A DNA stretch of 41,614 nucleotides from Polyangia bacterium (GCA_030426845.1 JAUHXR010000042.1:1-41614), one strand, 5' to 3'. Shown: positions 1 to 7,514, counted from the stretch's first letter. Translations and numbers: made by a program. The notes: generated by a model not told the origin, from the letters alone.

Positions 1-1331
1 GGGGCGGCGCGGATGAGCGCGCGGTACTCCGTGACGACCTCGTCGAGGCGCCCCGAGCGCATGAGCAGAGTGATCACGCGGCGCCGGGTGTCGATGTCCC
101 GGCCGCGCACCGCCAGCGCGCGGCGGTAGGCCTCGAGGGCGGCGGCGTCGTTGCCCAGCTCGTCCTCGATCTCGCCCAGCAGCGCGCTCGCCTCGAACCC
201 GCGCGAGCGCTCGGCGCGCAGACGCTCCGCCAGCTCGGGGAGGCGATCGGCGCGCCGGTACGCGGTGCGCATCTGGTCGTAGATCTCCGCGCGGATCCCC
301 GCCTGCGCGCCCGCGAGCCGCAGCGCCTGTTCGAGGGTCTCCACCGACGCGTCGGTGCGACCGGCCTCGAGCTGGGCGCGGGCGAGCTCGAGGAGCACCG
401 GCGGGAGCACGCGGTTGTCGCCGCGGAGGCTCGCGCGCACGCGCTCGTACTCGGTGAGCGCGAGCTCCCACTCACCCGCGGCCGCGAGGGCGCGGGCGTA
501 CTCGCCGCGCAGGTAGACGCTCGTCGAGCCTCCGCCGGAGAGCTGCTGGTAGTAGGCGCGCGCGCCGTCGAAGTCGCGCATGTCCATCGCGAGCTGAGCC
601 ACCTCGCGCAGCAGCTCCTCGCGCGCGAGCCGGTCGCGCGTCTGCGCGAGCGCCTCGTCGAAGAGCGCCCGCGCGCGCGCCCGATCGCCGCCGGCGCGCT
701 CCACCCGCGCGAGGGCGACCCGCACGCCCGGATCGTCGGCGCGCAGCTCCATCGCGCGGAGGTACGCGGCGCGCGCCTCGTCGGGGCGATTCTGCGCGCG
801 GTAGAGGTGGCCGAGGAGAGCGTGGGCCGCGAAGTCGTCGGGCTGCGCCTCTCGCCGCGCGGTCAGCTCCTCGACCAGCCGATCGACGTTGCCGTCGCGC
901 TCCCGGTAGAGGTCGAGGAGCCGCCGGAACGCCGGCGTCTCGCGCGGGTCGGCGTCCACGATCCGGCGGTAGCGCGCGATCAAGACCTCGACCCGATCAG
1001 CGCCGCCAGCGTCGGTCGCGTCGGTCGCGGCCGCGCCCCGACCCGAACCGCCCCGAACCGAACCGCCCCGAACCGAACCGCCCCGACCCGAAGCACCCCG
1101 ACCCGAAGCACCCCGACCCGAACCGCCCCGACCCGAACCGCCCCGACCCGAAGCGCCGCCTCGCCGCGAGCCTCCTCGGCCCGCGCCGCGGTCACGGCTC
1201 AGCGACCAGTCGTCCTGCGCCGCCGCGCTCACGGGCGCGCCGAGCCCCAGCGCAAGCCCCAGCCCCAGCGCGAGCCCCAGCCCCACGCGCAGGAGGCGGC
1301 CGACGGGATCGAGCGGGAGGGATCGCGCCAC
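1..1331 (-). CDS. Secreted TPR-repeat protein, C-terminus beyond the left edge
   Basis: Reading from a GTG at 1331 gives an open frame that runs off the window. Residues 1–38 form a signal peptide: a short basic start, a long Leu/Gly/Ala core and a small-residue cleavage region before Gln-Asp-Asp. Residues ~59–98 are a low-complexity Gly-Gly-Ser-Gly-Arg linker made by a 15-bp DNA repeat. From ~110 the chain is helical with the TPR pattern (for example ALEAYRRALAVRG followed by a 'LLMRSGRLDE' helix), so it is probably a periplasmic or envelope-associated scaffold. There is no Shine-Dalgarno; a TATCCT hexamer lies 6 nt before the GTG, suggesting a leaderless transcript. The number of repeats and the partner are unknown. 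The frame is chosen because it alone gives a signal peptide plus TPRs; opposite-strand frames are Arg/Pro-rich shadows. Confidence 0.72.
   Translation of the reverse strand, partial: MARSLPLDPVGRLLRVGLGLALGLGLALGLGAPVSAAAQDDWSLSRDRGAGRGGSRRGGASGRGGSGRGGSGRGASGRGASGRGGSVRGGSVRGGSGRGAAATDATDAGGADRVEVLIARYRRIVDADPRETPAFRRLLDLYRERDGNVDRLVEELTARREAQPDDFAAHALLGHLYRAQNRPDEARAAYLRAMELRADDPGVRVALARVERAGGDRARARALFDEALAQTRDRLAREELLREVAQLAMDMRDFDGARAYYQQLSGGGSTSVYLRGEYARALAAAGEWELALTEYERVRASLRGDNRVLPPVLLELARAQLEAGRTDASVETLEQALRLAGAQAGIRAEIYDQMRTAYRRADRLPELAERLRAERSRGFEASALLGEIEDELGNDAAALEAYRRALAVRGRDIDTRRRVITLLMRSGRLDEVVTEYRALIRAA
1036..1155. repeat. 15-bp tandem repeat, eight units
   Basis: Eight consecutive 15-bp units (plus-strand consensus CCCCGACCCGAACCG) lie in phase with the TPR gene on the minus strand. 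Variant units alternate between ...AACCG and ...AAGCA endings. They encode repeated Gly-Gly/Ala-Ser-Gly/Val-Arg pentapeptides. The near identity of units suggests recent slippage expansion and likely length polymorphism between strains. Confidence 0.93.
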
Positions 1332-1378
1332 TGGGCCAGGATAACAAGGCCCGAGGGGCCCGCCCCCCGGCGCCCCGG

Positions 1379-2380
1379 TCAAGGGACGCAGAAGCGGAGG
1401 CCGCCGCCGGTGTCCTCGCACGTCTGCGTGGCCTGGTCGGAGCAGTCGGTGTCGCTGCCGCACGGCTGCGCGCAGACCCCGGGGGTGATCGCGCCGCCAT
1501 CCGGAGCGCCGCCGTCAACGCCGCCGCCGTCGATGACCCCGGCGTCGACCCCCGGCGGCACGACCTCGCCCTCGCAGGCGCTCACGAAGAAGACCGACGC
1601 GCCGCGCGACCCGGCGGGGTTGCAGTCGTCGTCCGCGGTGCAGGCCGTGCGGGAGACCGCCGCGCGCCAGGTCGTGCACGACTCCCCCGCGATCGGAACG
1701 CAGCTCCCGCCGTCACACGTGAGCCCGTTGGGGCACGGCGTCGCCAGGTCGCAGGTCTGCAAGCAAACCTGCTCCCGCCAGCCGAGGGCTTCGCGGCTCG
1801 CGCAGGTGCCGACGAAGGCCCCGCCGCCCGAGTCGCAGTCCTCCGTGGCGTTGCACGGCTCGCACTGCGCGGGCAGACGCTCGACGCAACGCCCGTTGGC
1901 CACGTCGCAGACCGGCTGGAGCCCCGCGCAGGCGCCAGGCTCGCCCGACGCGGCCCCGACGGTGTCCTCGCTGCACTGGCCGCACTGGCCTGACTGCGGG
2001 TGACATACCTCGGGGTCCGCGCACATCACCCCGTCGCACGGGAAGAGCGGACCCGCGTCGGGGCCCGGGCCGGCGTCGGGCGCGGGGCCGACGCGCCGCA
2101 CGCAGATGCCGCCCGAGCTGCAGGTCTCACGCGGGCCGCACTCCGCGTCGTCGCTGCACTCGGCGTAGCACCGGCCGAGCACGCAGACCTCCCCGCTCGG
2201 GCAGGTGAGCGGCGCGCCGCCGTCCATCCCCGCGCCGGCCTCTGAGGCCTCGACGTCGACGAGGCACTCGAGCGCCTGGTCCTCGATCGGCGGGGCGGGC
2301 GCCGCCGGCGTGTCATCGCAGCCGACGAGCGAGGTCAAGACGACCGCGATACCGCCAAGCCGGAGCCATCGTGCAAGCAC
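1379..2380 (-). CDS. Cys-rich lipoprotein of myxobacterial type
   Basis: The protein has 333 residues and starts at a GTG. A lipobox (Leu-Val-Gly-Cys, lipidated Cys at ~21) ends a 20-residue signal sequence, so the mature protein is probably membrane-anchored in the envelope. The rest is rich in Cys pairs, with units such as CPSGEVCVLGRC and CSDDAECGPRETC separated by Pro/Asp/Gly linkers, like the disulfide-rich EGF-like or 'Dickkopf-like' modules common in myxobacterial lipoproteins. No catalytic motif is visible. A TAGCGT hexamer 6 nt upstream of the GTG and a GTGACG box 18 nt above it form a plausible promoter for a leaderless mRNA. Function is unknown; adhesion, binding or structural roles are possible. 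Confidence 0.82.
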   Translation of the reverse strand: MLARWLRLGGIAVVLTSLVGCDDTPAAPAPPIEDQALECLVDVEASEAGAGMDGGAPLTCPSGEVCVLGRCYAECSDDAECGPRETCSSGGICVRRVGPAPDAGPGPDAGPLFPCDGVMCADPEVCHPQSGQCGQCSEDTVGAASGEPGACAGLQPVCDVANGRCVERLPAQCEPCNATEDCDSGGGAFVGTCASREALGWREQVCLQTCDLATPCPNGLTCDGGSCVPIAGESCTTWRAAVSRTACTADDDCNPAGSRGASVFFVSACEGEVVPPGVDAGVIDGGGVDGGAPDGGAITPGVCAQPCGSDTDCSDQATQTCEDTGGGLRFCVP

Positions 2381-2386
2381 GAGGGC

Positions 2387-2416
2387 ACGCTACCACGTCG
2401 CGCGAAGCGGCGTCAC
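2387..2416 (-). promoter_or_regulatory. Promoter of the Cys-rich lipoprotein gene
   Basis: On the minus strand GTGACG (2416–2411) and TAGCGT (2392–2387) are separated by 18 nt. The -10 box ends 6 nt before the GTG at 2380, so the transcript would begin at or next to the start codon. Inferred from consensus only. Confidence 0.45.
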
Positions 2417-2500
2417 CACGGCTGCGACCCGCGGGCGCGAGGCCGGGTCGGGGCCCGCCCCTTCTACCTGACGGGATCCCGCACTATAACCGGCCGACCG

Positions 2501-3163
2501 ATGACCACGATTCACGCCGGCGCCACGCTCGAGCGCCCTCCTGGAAAGAAGTACTCCGCGAGCCTTGGCTTCGCCGAGCTGGCGCTCCCCGAGCCGCTGC
2601 CCAAGGCGGGGACCCTGCGCGGCTGGGCCCGCGACCTGCCGGAGGAGCTGACCCTCGCGCTGGTCGTCCCCCCCGCGGCTCACACGTCCGCGGAGGGGCC
2701 GCTGCGCTTCGACGACGCCATGCAGCGCGCGTTCGACCGCTGCGTCGAGGGCGCGGACGCGCTCGGAGCGCGGTTCGTCGTGCTCCCGACCGACGGCCGG
2801 GTGACGACCGGGCAGCGGAGCCGCGACGCGCTCGCAGCCTGGTTCGAGCGCTGGCCCGCCGACGAGCGCCGACAGCTCGTCTGGCACCCCACCGGGCTGT
2901 GGGACCCGGAGCTCGCCGCGCCCTTCGCGGGCAAGCTCGGCGCGCTCCACGCCGTCGATCCGCTCGAGCAGGATCTGCCGGTCGGCGCCCCCGTGCTCTA
3001 CGCCCGGCTCCGCGCGATCGGAATGCGGGCCCGCTTCCACGAGACCCTGCTCCTCGACGCCCTCGACGCGATCGAGGCCGCCGCGCCCGAGCAGGCGTGG
3101 GTCGCGATCGAGTCGCCGCGCTCGTTCAAGGAGGCCTGCCGGCTGCAAGAGCTCGCCACGTGA
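2501..3163 (+). CDS. DUF72 (YecE-like) family protein, divergent
   Basis: The protein has 220 residues. The pattern of a 'LRGWARDLPEELTLAL' strand-helix near residue 40, a 'GARFVVLP' strand near 90, a Trp-His-Pro segment near 125 (where DUF72 proteins carry Glu-Phe-Arg-His) and a 'VLYARLRAIG' strand near 165 (family: YvRlhG) fits the TIM-barrel-like DUF72 fold. It is shorter than the usual 240–290 residues and several family motifs are altered. DUF72 has no established biochemical role. The ATG has no clear Shine-Dalgarno; TATAAC lies 10 nt upstream. The stop overlaps the GTG of the next gene, so the two are probably co-translated. The family assignment rests on pattern rather than strong motifs. 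Confidence 0.62.
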   Translation: MTTIHAGATLERPPGKKYSASLGFAELALPEPLPKAGTLRGWARDLPEELTLALVVPPAAHTSAEGPLRFDDAMQRAFDRCVEGADALGARFVVLPTDGRVTTGQRSRDALAAWFERWPADERRQLVWHPTGLWDPELAAPFAGKLGALHAVDPLEQDLPVGAPVLYARLRAIGMRARFHETLLLDALDAIEAAAPEQAWVAIESPRSFKEACRLQELAT

Positions 3164-4473
3164 GCGACGCCGAACCGCTCGCCCGCTGGCGCGTCCGGCG
3201 GGTGGACGGCCCGGCGCCCGGCGTCTTCGCGCTCACCCTCAAGCCCCCCGCGGGGGCCTCGACCGAGACGCTGCTGGTCACGACCTCGGGCTGGGGCCTG
3301 GTCGAGGCGCGGCCCCGCGGCCGGCCCGCGTCGGCCGCGGTCCAGCTCCTGCGCAAGCACCTCGCAGGCGGAGTGATCGAGCGCCTGAGCGCGGACGAGA
3401 CGGAGGCCCGGCTCGCGGCGCGGCGCGGCGATCGCCGAGCCGCGATCGTGCTGCGCGCCGACGGCGGCCTGACCCTCGAGGTCGATGGCCGAAGCCACCC
3501 GCTCGGCCACGGACCTCCGGCCCGCGAACCGCCGCCGACCGAGCTCGAGGCGCTGCGGGTGAGCGGGCTCCGGCTGGCGCGGGCCGCGTCCGGTGGCGCT
3601 CTGACGCGCGCGCGCGACGCGCTCGCCAAGCCCCTGCGTCGGGAGATCGCCAAGCTCCGCCGCCGCCTGACCAAGATCGAGGCGGACCGCGCCCGGGTCA
3701 CGGAGGTCGAGGCGCTCCGGGCGACGGGCTCCGCGCTCCTCGCGGAGCTGCACCGCCTTCCGCCCGACGCCCGCGAGGTCGAGGTCACCGACTGGACAAC
3801 CGATCCTCCGACCCCACACCGCATCACGCTCGGGCCGGGGCGCGGCCCGCGCGAGGAGGCGGACGCCCGCTTCGCCCGCGCGCGGAAGCTGGAGCGAGGC
3901 GCGGCGATCGCGACGGAGCGCGCGCACCTGACCCAGGAGGCGGTGGACACGCTCGACGCCCTGCTCGCGCAGGTCGAGTCGGCTGGAAGCGTCGAGGCGC
4001 TCGCACCGCTGCGCGCCCGCGCCGAGCGCCACGGCGTACGCCCGCTCGAGCCAGCGAAGCGAGGGCCTGCGCCCGCTCCGCGTAGGCCCTACCATCTGTT
4101 CCGTGGCGCGGGCGATCGGGAGATCCTGGTCGGCAAGACCGCGCAGGACAACGACGCCCTGACGCTCTCGGCCAAGCCGTGGGACCACTGGCTCCACGCG
4201 CGCGGGGTGGCCGGCTCCCACGTCGTCGTGCCGCTCCAGCGCGGCGAGAGCTGCCCCGCCGAGCTGCTGGTCGACGCCGCACACCTCGCCGCGCACCACT
4301 CGAAGCTGCGCGGCGAGGCGAGGGTCGAAGTGACCCACGTCTCGCGCCGCCACGTGCGCAAGCCCCGCGGCTACCCCGCCGGGGCGGTTCGGGTCGAGCG
4401 CGAGAAGGTGCTGACGCTCCGGCTCGAGCCCGAGCGACTGGCGCGGCTGATCCGGTCCGGCCGCCCCGCGTGA
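3160..4473 (+). CDS. RqcH/NFACT-family protein, short form
   Basis: The protein has 437 residues, starting at a GTG inside the stop of the upstream gene. RqcH (Rqc2/NEMF) binds obstructed large ribosomal subunits and recruits tRNA-Ala for alanine tailing. Residues 1–125 resemble a cut-down NFACT-N domain (LLRKHLAGGVIE at 63–74). Residues ~145–290 are charged helices like the coiled-coil arms. Residues ~310–420 are a well-kept NFACT-R (DUF814) domain with KTAQDNDALT, a Trp-Asp-His-Trp-Leu-His element and RGVAGSHVVV. It is much shorter than typical RqcH (~570), with no obvious helix-hairpin-helix region. By eye, the position of the conserved Asp-Arg pair after the LLRKH helix reads Ala83-Arg84, so tailing activity is doubtful. 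A role in ribosome rescue without tailing is an inference. Confidence 0.8.
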   Translation: MSDAEPLARWRVRRVDGPAPGVFALTLKPPAGASTETLLVTTSGWGLVEARPRGRPASAAVQLLRKHLAGGVIERLSADETEARLAARRGDRRAAIVLRADGGLTLEVDGRSHPLGHGPPAREPPPTELEALRVSGLRLARAASGGALTRARDALAKPLRREIAKLRRRLTKIEADRARVTEVEALRATGSALLAELHRLPPDAREVEVTDWTTDPPTPHRITLGPGRGPREEADARFARARKLERGAAIATERAHLTQEAVDTLDALLAQVESAGSVEALAPLRARAERHGVRPLEPAKRGPAPAPRRPYHLFRGAGDREILVGKTAQDNDALTLSAKPWDHWLHARGVAGSHVVVPLQRGESCPAELLVDAAHLAAHHSKLRGEARVEVTHVSRRHVRKPRGYPAGAVRVEREKVLTLRLEPERLARLIRSGRPA

Positions 4474-4494
4474 TCGCGACGCACGTGGCGCAAC

Positions 4495-4527
4495 GGAAAA
4501 CGCCCCGGACGATGGTTCGCCGGGGCG
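4495..4527 (-). terminator. Intrinsic-type terminator, minus strand
   Basis: CGCCCCGG (4501–4508) pairs with CCGGGGCG (4520–4527) around an 11-nt loop. On the minus strand the stem is followed by TTTTCC, as in a rho-independent terminator. It sits 22 nt after the RqcH-like stop, so it could also act as a hairpin for plus-strand transcripts, but the T-run serves only transcription arriving from the right. Confidence 0.6.
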
Positions 4528-4790
4528 CGGGGTCGCCACGGCGCGCGCCGTGTCGGCCAGAAGCCGGAATGTCAATCGAAGCGGAGGTTCCCGCTCCTCA
4601 CCTGGGGCCCCGCGCTGGGCGTTAGGCTCCTCGATTTGCCGCGACCCGGGTGTGGGAAGGCAGGTCGCGGGCCCCGATTCGCGACAACTCGGTCACCGAT
4701 GTTCAGGCACCGGTGCGGTCGTCGAAGAACGTGTCCCGGTCGGCTCGTGGGGCGACGAAGCTTCCCGAGAGTCCCCCGGTCGGTCTGAGC
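4528..4790. other. Intergenic region with structured-RNA potential, no gene
   Basis: No convincing reading frame on either strand. Several short inverted repeats are present, notably CCGCGACC (4639–4646) with GGTCGCGG (4663–4670). Read on the minus strand, the region lies between the H1-like gene's hairpin and the T-run terminator at 4495–4527, as expected for an independent small RNA or a long 3' UTR. A perfect TTGACA occurs on the minus strand (4575–4570) but without a good -10 box. I cannot assign an RNA family. Confidence 0.35.
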
Positions 4791-4820
4791 GCCGGCCACC
4801 GCGATGACGCGGTGGCCGGC
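4791..4820 (-). terminator. Perfect 13-bp hairpin after the H1-like gene
   Basis: GCCGGCCACCGCG (4791–4803) and its exact complement (4808–4820) flank an ATGA loop. It lies 20 nt past the stop of the H1-like gene and probably ends or stabilises its mRNA. There is no T-run on either side, so it is terminator-like rather than canonical. Confidence 0.6.
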
Positions 4821-4840
4821 CCCGACGGGGGAGGAACGCC

Positions 4841-5320
4841 TCAGCTGAGGAGCGAGCGGCTGCCCGGAGCGGGCGACTTCTTGCTCGACCGCTTGGCGGT
4901 CTTCTTCTTCGACGTCTTCTTGGCGGCCTTCTTCGCCGGCTTCTTGGCCACCTTCTTGGCGGCCTTCTTCGCCGGCTTCTTGGCCGCCTTCTTGGCGGCC
5001 TTCTTCGCCGGCTTCTTCTTGGCCGTCTTCTTCTTGGCAGCCTTCTTCGCCGGCTTCTTGGCCACCTTCTTCTTGGCAGCCTTCTTCGCCGTCTTCTTCT
5101 TGGCCGTCTTCTTCTTGGCGGTCTTCTTGGCCGCCTTCTTCTTGGCCGTCTTCTTCTTCGCGGTCTTCTTGGCGGCCTTCTTCGCCGTCTTCTTGACAGC
5201 CTTCTTGGCCGTGCGCTTCGCCGCCTTCTTGGCGGTGCGCTTGGCGGCCTTCTTTGCCGTCGTCTTCTTGTTGGTCTTCTTGGTGGCCTTCTTCTTGGCC
5301 TTCTTCGTGGGCTTCGCCAT
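4841..5320 (-). CDS. Histone H1-like lysine-rich DNA-binding protein
   Basis: The protein has 159 residues, almost entirely AKK, TAKK and PAKKAAKK repeats with Lys, Ala and Thr, like the C-terminal tail of eukaryotic histone H1 and the H1-like proteins of Myxococcus, Bordetella and chlamydiae. It is expected to be cytoplasmic, bind DNA without sequence preference and compact the nucleoid. The C-terminus changes to a Ser-rich tail (Ala-Pro-Gly-Ser-Arg-Ser-Leu-Leu-Ser). The ATG at 5320 is chosen because a strong GGAGGAGG lies just upstream; the open frame continues further up, but there it is AT-rich and non-repetitive. No globular domain is visible. The promoter region is far more AT-rich than the rest of the window, and a perfect 13-bp hairpin follows the stop. 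Confidence 0.9.
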   Translation of the reverse strand: MAKPTKKAKKKATKKTNKKTTAKKAAKRTAKKAAKRTAKKAVKKTAKKAAKKTAKKKTAKKKAAKKTAKKKTAKKKTAKKAAKKKVAKKPAKKAAKKKTAKKKPAKKAAKKAAKKPAKKAAKKVAKKPAKKAAKKTSKKKTAKRSSKKSPAPGSRSLLS

Positions 5321-5355
5321 GCGGACCTCCTCCCATGGGGTCTCAGGTCTGGCGT

Positions 5356-5385
5356 ACCGTATTGTCACGTCATGCAACGTGTCAA
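5356..5385 (-). promoter_or_regulatory. Promoter of the H1-like gene with an inverted repeat in the spacer
   Basis: On the minus strand TTGACA (5385–5380) is followed 18 nt later by TACGGT (5361–5356). The spacer contains CACGT-N6-ACGTG (5366–5381), a perfect 5-bp inverted repeat that extends imperfectly to 8 bp. It sits where a repressor or a MerR-type spacer-binding activator would act. The -35 match is exact; the -10 is weak. Confidence 0.5.
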
Positions 5386-5510
5386 GCAGAGGCAACCTAT
5401 AATTTATACCTAACTTAGCCCTCAAAGAGCCCAAATTGTTGAAAGCCAACATGAAACCGCCTGGAATCATTACGCTAAAACGTATGGCACCGTAGGGGCC
5501 CGGAACTCTT
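5386..5510. promoter_or_regulatory. AT-rich upstream region
   Basis: This is the most AT-rich stretch of the window and has no gene. It includes TATAATTTATA (near 5398) and a short TGTTG/CAACA hairpin near 5440. Minus-strand TATAAA/ATTATA words preceded by TTTGAG give a second possible promoter for the H1-like gene. It may act as an UP element or a binding site for nucleoid proteins, perhaps H1 itself. The rest of the gap to 5752 is GC-rich and shows only the 11-bp repeat. Confidence 0.45.
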
Positions 5511-5664
5511 GAAAAAGTCGCGGAGGACGCCGATCGTGACGATCTCCCCGAGGTCCCGAGCCGGTCGCGACCCCGGATCGACACTCGGCGCGAGCGCGTC
5601 GAGACCGCCCCGTCGTCCCGGCCCGCGCCCTACCCACCGCCCGGCCGGTCGTGCGCTGCGACCT

Positions 5665-5697
5665 GCGAGGGGACCGCGAGGGGACCGCGAGGGGACC
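5665..5697. repeat. 11-bp tandem repeat, three copies
   Basis: Three perfect copies of GCGAGGGGACC in non-coding DNA about 55 nt before the start of the OmpA-type lipoprotein gene. It could affect promoter or leader function of that gene, or be neutral slippage. Confidence 0.85.
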
Positions 5698-5752
5698 GCG
5701 GCCGTAGAGGCGAGGCTGGGGAGGTAGTAGGGTGCGGCCCGGAGGTGACCTG

Positions 5753-6571
5753 ATGCGACGGCTCGGACTCGCGACGTGCTCGGTACTGGCGTTGACGCTG
5801 GTGGCCTGCGGCTACTCCGAAGAGGAGATGCAGGCCCGGATCCAGCGGATCGACGAGCTCGAGGGCCAGCTGCGGGAATCCCAGCAGCAGAACGAGCAGG
5901 CTCAGGCGCGGATCGGCGCCCTCGAGACGCAGAACCAGGAGCTGGGTCAGCGCCTCCGCGCCCTCGGCCAGGAGGTCGAGGGCCTGGAGTCGGAGCGGAG
6001 CGGGCTACAGGACAGCCTCGCCGACACCCAGCGCGCGCTCGAGGAGCTGCGGGCCCGCGAGCGGCAGCAGCAGGAGCGGCTCGCGGTGTTTCGCAACATG
6101 CTCTCGCGCTTCCGGCAGATGATCGACTCGGGCCGCCTCCGGGTACGCATCGTGCGGGGCCGGATGGTCATCGAGCTGAGCAGCAGCATCCTGTTCGACT
6201 CCGGCCGTGACGAGCTGCGCGACGAGGGGCGCGAGGCGCTGTCCGAGATCGTCACCGTCCTCAACACCATCGACAATCGGCAGTTCCAGGTCGCCGGTCA
6301 CACCGACAACGTCCCGATGCGCAGCAGCCGCTTTCCGAGCAATTGGGAGCTGAGCGCCTCGCGCGCGGTGAACGTCGCCCGCTTCATGATCGAGCAGGGC
6401 ATGAGCGCCGAGCGCATCTCGGCCGCCGGCTACGCCGACACGCAGCCCGTCAGCTCGAACAGCACGGCCGAGGGCCGGGCCCAGAACCGGCGGATCGAGA
6501 TCGCGATGATGCCGAACCTGGACGAGCTCCCCGACCTCTCGAGCCTGGCGAGCGAGGGTGGCGCGAGCTGA
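5753..6571 (+). CDS. OmpA-family peptidoglycan-associated lipoprotein with coiled coil
   Basis: The protein has 272 residues. The signal sequence ends in Leu-Val-Ala-Cys, with the lipidated Cys at 19. Residues ~22–120 are a heptad-like Glu/Gln/Arg-rich coiled coil. Residues ~135–262 are an OmpA/MotB-type domain with ILFDSGRDEL, the VAGHTDNVP core, and the NWELSASRA and GRAQNRRIEI elements that line the peptidoglycan (diaminopimelate) site. It probably tethers a membrane to the cell wall, as Pal and OmpA do. The ATG at 5753 is favoured over the GTG at 5732 because GGAGGTG lies 5 nt upstream and the signal peptide starts directly. It may be monocistronic. Confidence 0.9.
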   Translation: MRRLGLATCSVLALTLVACGYSEEEMQARIQRIDELEGQLRESQQQNEQAQARIGALETQNQELGQRLRALGQEVEGLESERSGLQDSLADTQRALEELRARERQQQERLAVFRNMLSRFRQMIDSGRLRVRIVRGRMVIELSSSILFDSGRDELRDEGREALSEIVTVLNTIDNRQFQVAGHTDNVPMRSSRFPSNWELSASRAVNVARFMIEQGMSAERISAAGYADTQPVSSNSTAEGRAQNRRIEIAMMPNLDELPDLSSLASEGGAS

Positions 6572-6938
6572 GGTCGAGGCCCGACGAGCCCCCGGAGGAG
6601 CCGCCTGAGAATGCGACCTTCTCCGCCGTGGTTGGATTGACCGGCGTGGGCGTGTGCGACACACTAGCCCGCCGCGTCGACTCCGGCGTGGCGGTGTTTC
6701 TGACCGGTCCTTCAACCTGGAGTAGCTGAGGCGCGATCCATGTCGCCCACGCCCGGCCGTCGATCGCGGCGCCGCGGCTCATCCCTCGTGCCCATCGCGC
6801 TCAGTACCCAACGGGCTCCCTAGCCCCGTGCCATTCGCGCCCGGGGCTTTCGCGCGCTCGGCTCGCCCCGCCATGGACGCCGGGCGGCTCGCCCGAGGCC
6901 CGGTTGGACCGGTCTCCGAACCCAGATAGGAGTTCCTA
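6572..6938 (+). promoter_or_regulatory. cdnL upstream region with a candidate promoter
   Basis: A 367-bp gap without a convincing gene. TTGACC (6637–6642) and CACACT (6660–6665) are 17 nt apart and could drive cdnL, giving a leader of about 265 nt. That is unusually long for this window and leaves room for post-transcriptional control. An ACGGG/CCCGT hairpin lies near 6818. I recognise no riboswitch. Confidence 0.4.
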
Positions 6939-7442
6939 GTGCAGGCTCGCAAGCAGCAGTTCAAGGTCGGCGACAAGGCGGTCTATCCCGCCAAGGGCGT
7001 CGCCGAGGTCGTCTCCATCGAGGAGAAAGACATCGCCGGCAACCGGCAGCAGTTCTATGTGCTCCGGCTGCTCGACACCGAGCACAAGATCATGGTCCCT
7101 GTCGCCAACGCGCAGAACATCGGTTTGAGGCCCCCGATCTCCGAGCAGGAGATCACCGACATCTTCGAGATCCTCAAAGAGCAGACGATCGCGTTCGACA
7201 ACCAGACCTGGAACCGCCGCTACCGCGGGTTCATGGACAAGATCAAGACGGGCTCCGTCTACGACGTGGCCGAGGTGCTGCGCGATCTGTACCGCCTCAA
7301 GGCGGAGAAGTCCCTCTCCTTCGGCGAGCGCCAGATGCTCGAGAAGGCTCGCACCCTCATCGTCAAGGAGATCGCGGTCGCGCGACGTCGCAGCGAGGAC
7401 AAGGTCGTCGCTGAGATCGAGGCGATCTTCGAAGCGAACTGA
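6939..7442 (+). CDS. cdnL: CdnL/CarD-family RNA polymerase-binding regulator
   Basis: The protein has 167 residues, close to the 164 of Myxococcus CdnL. Residues ~7–65 form the Tudor-like RNAP-interaction domain shared with Mfd (FKVGDKAVYPAKGVAEV, then QQFYVLRLL). Residues ~75–165 form the helical DNA-binding domain, with TWNRRYRGFMDKIKTGS and AEVLRDLYRLKAEKSLSFGE nearly as in Myxococcus. CdnL binds the RNAP beta subunit and stabilises open complexes at housekeeping promoters such as those of rRNA genes. The start is a GTG with AGGAG 8 nt before it. The RNase E/G gene follows after 72 nt on the same strand. Confidence 0.94.
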   Translation: MQARKQQFKVGDKAVYPAKGVAEVVSIEEKDIAGNRQQFYVLRLLDTEHKIMVPVANAQNIGLRPPISEQEITDIFEILKEQTIAFDNQTWNRRYRGFMDKIKTGSVYDVAEVLRDLYRLKAEKSLSFGERQMLEKARTLIVKEIAVARRRSEDKVVAEIEAIFEAN

Positions 7443-7514
7443 GAGCGTCGGCGCACGGACCCCGCGCGCAGTCCTCTCCGGGGGCCGGGCGCCGCCGCCT
7501 CGCATGAGGCCGCG

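Noticed and set aside
1036-1155. Direct repeats resembling a CRISPR array
   Set aside because: Units are contiguous 15-mers without spacers, in frame within a signal-peptide-bearing TPR gene.
807-2471. Plus-strand frames across the TPR and Cys-rich lipoprotein genes
   Set aside because: They are Arg/Pro/Thr-rich shadows without motifs or ribosome sites; the minus-strand frames carry signal peptides, TPRs and Cys modules.
4528-4790. Definite 6S RNA
   Set aside because: Only two short words resemble it and I could not build the closing stem or central bubble; kept as a finding to check, not an annotation.
5321-5584. N-terminal extension of the H1-like protein
   Set aside because: The frame stays open, but it crosses the AT-rich promoter region, and GGAGGAGG directly precedes the ATG at 5320.
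5509-5727. Small plus-strand gene upstream of the OmpA-type lipoprotein
   Set aside because: The predicted peptide is Arg/Pro-rich low complexity that includes the 11-bp repeat, with no ribosome site.
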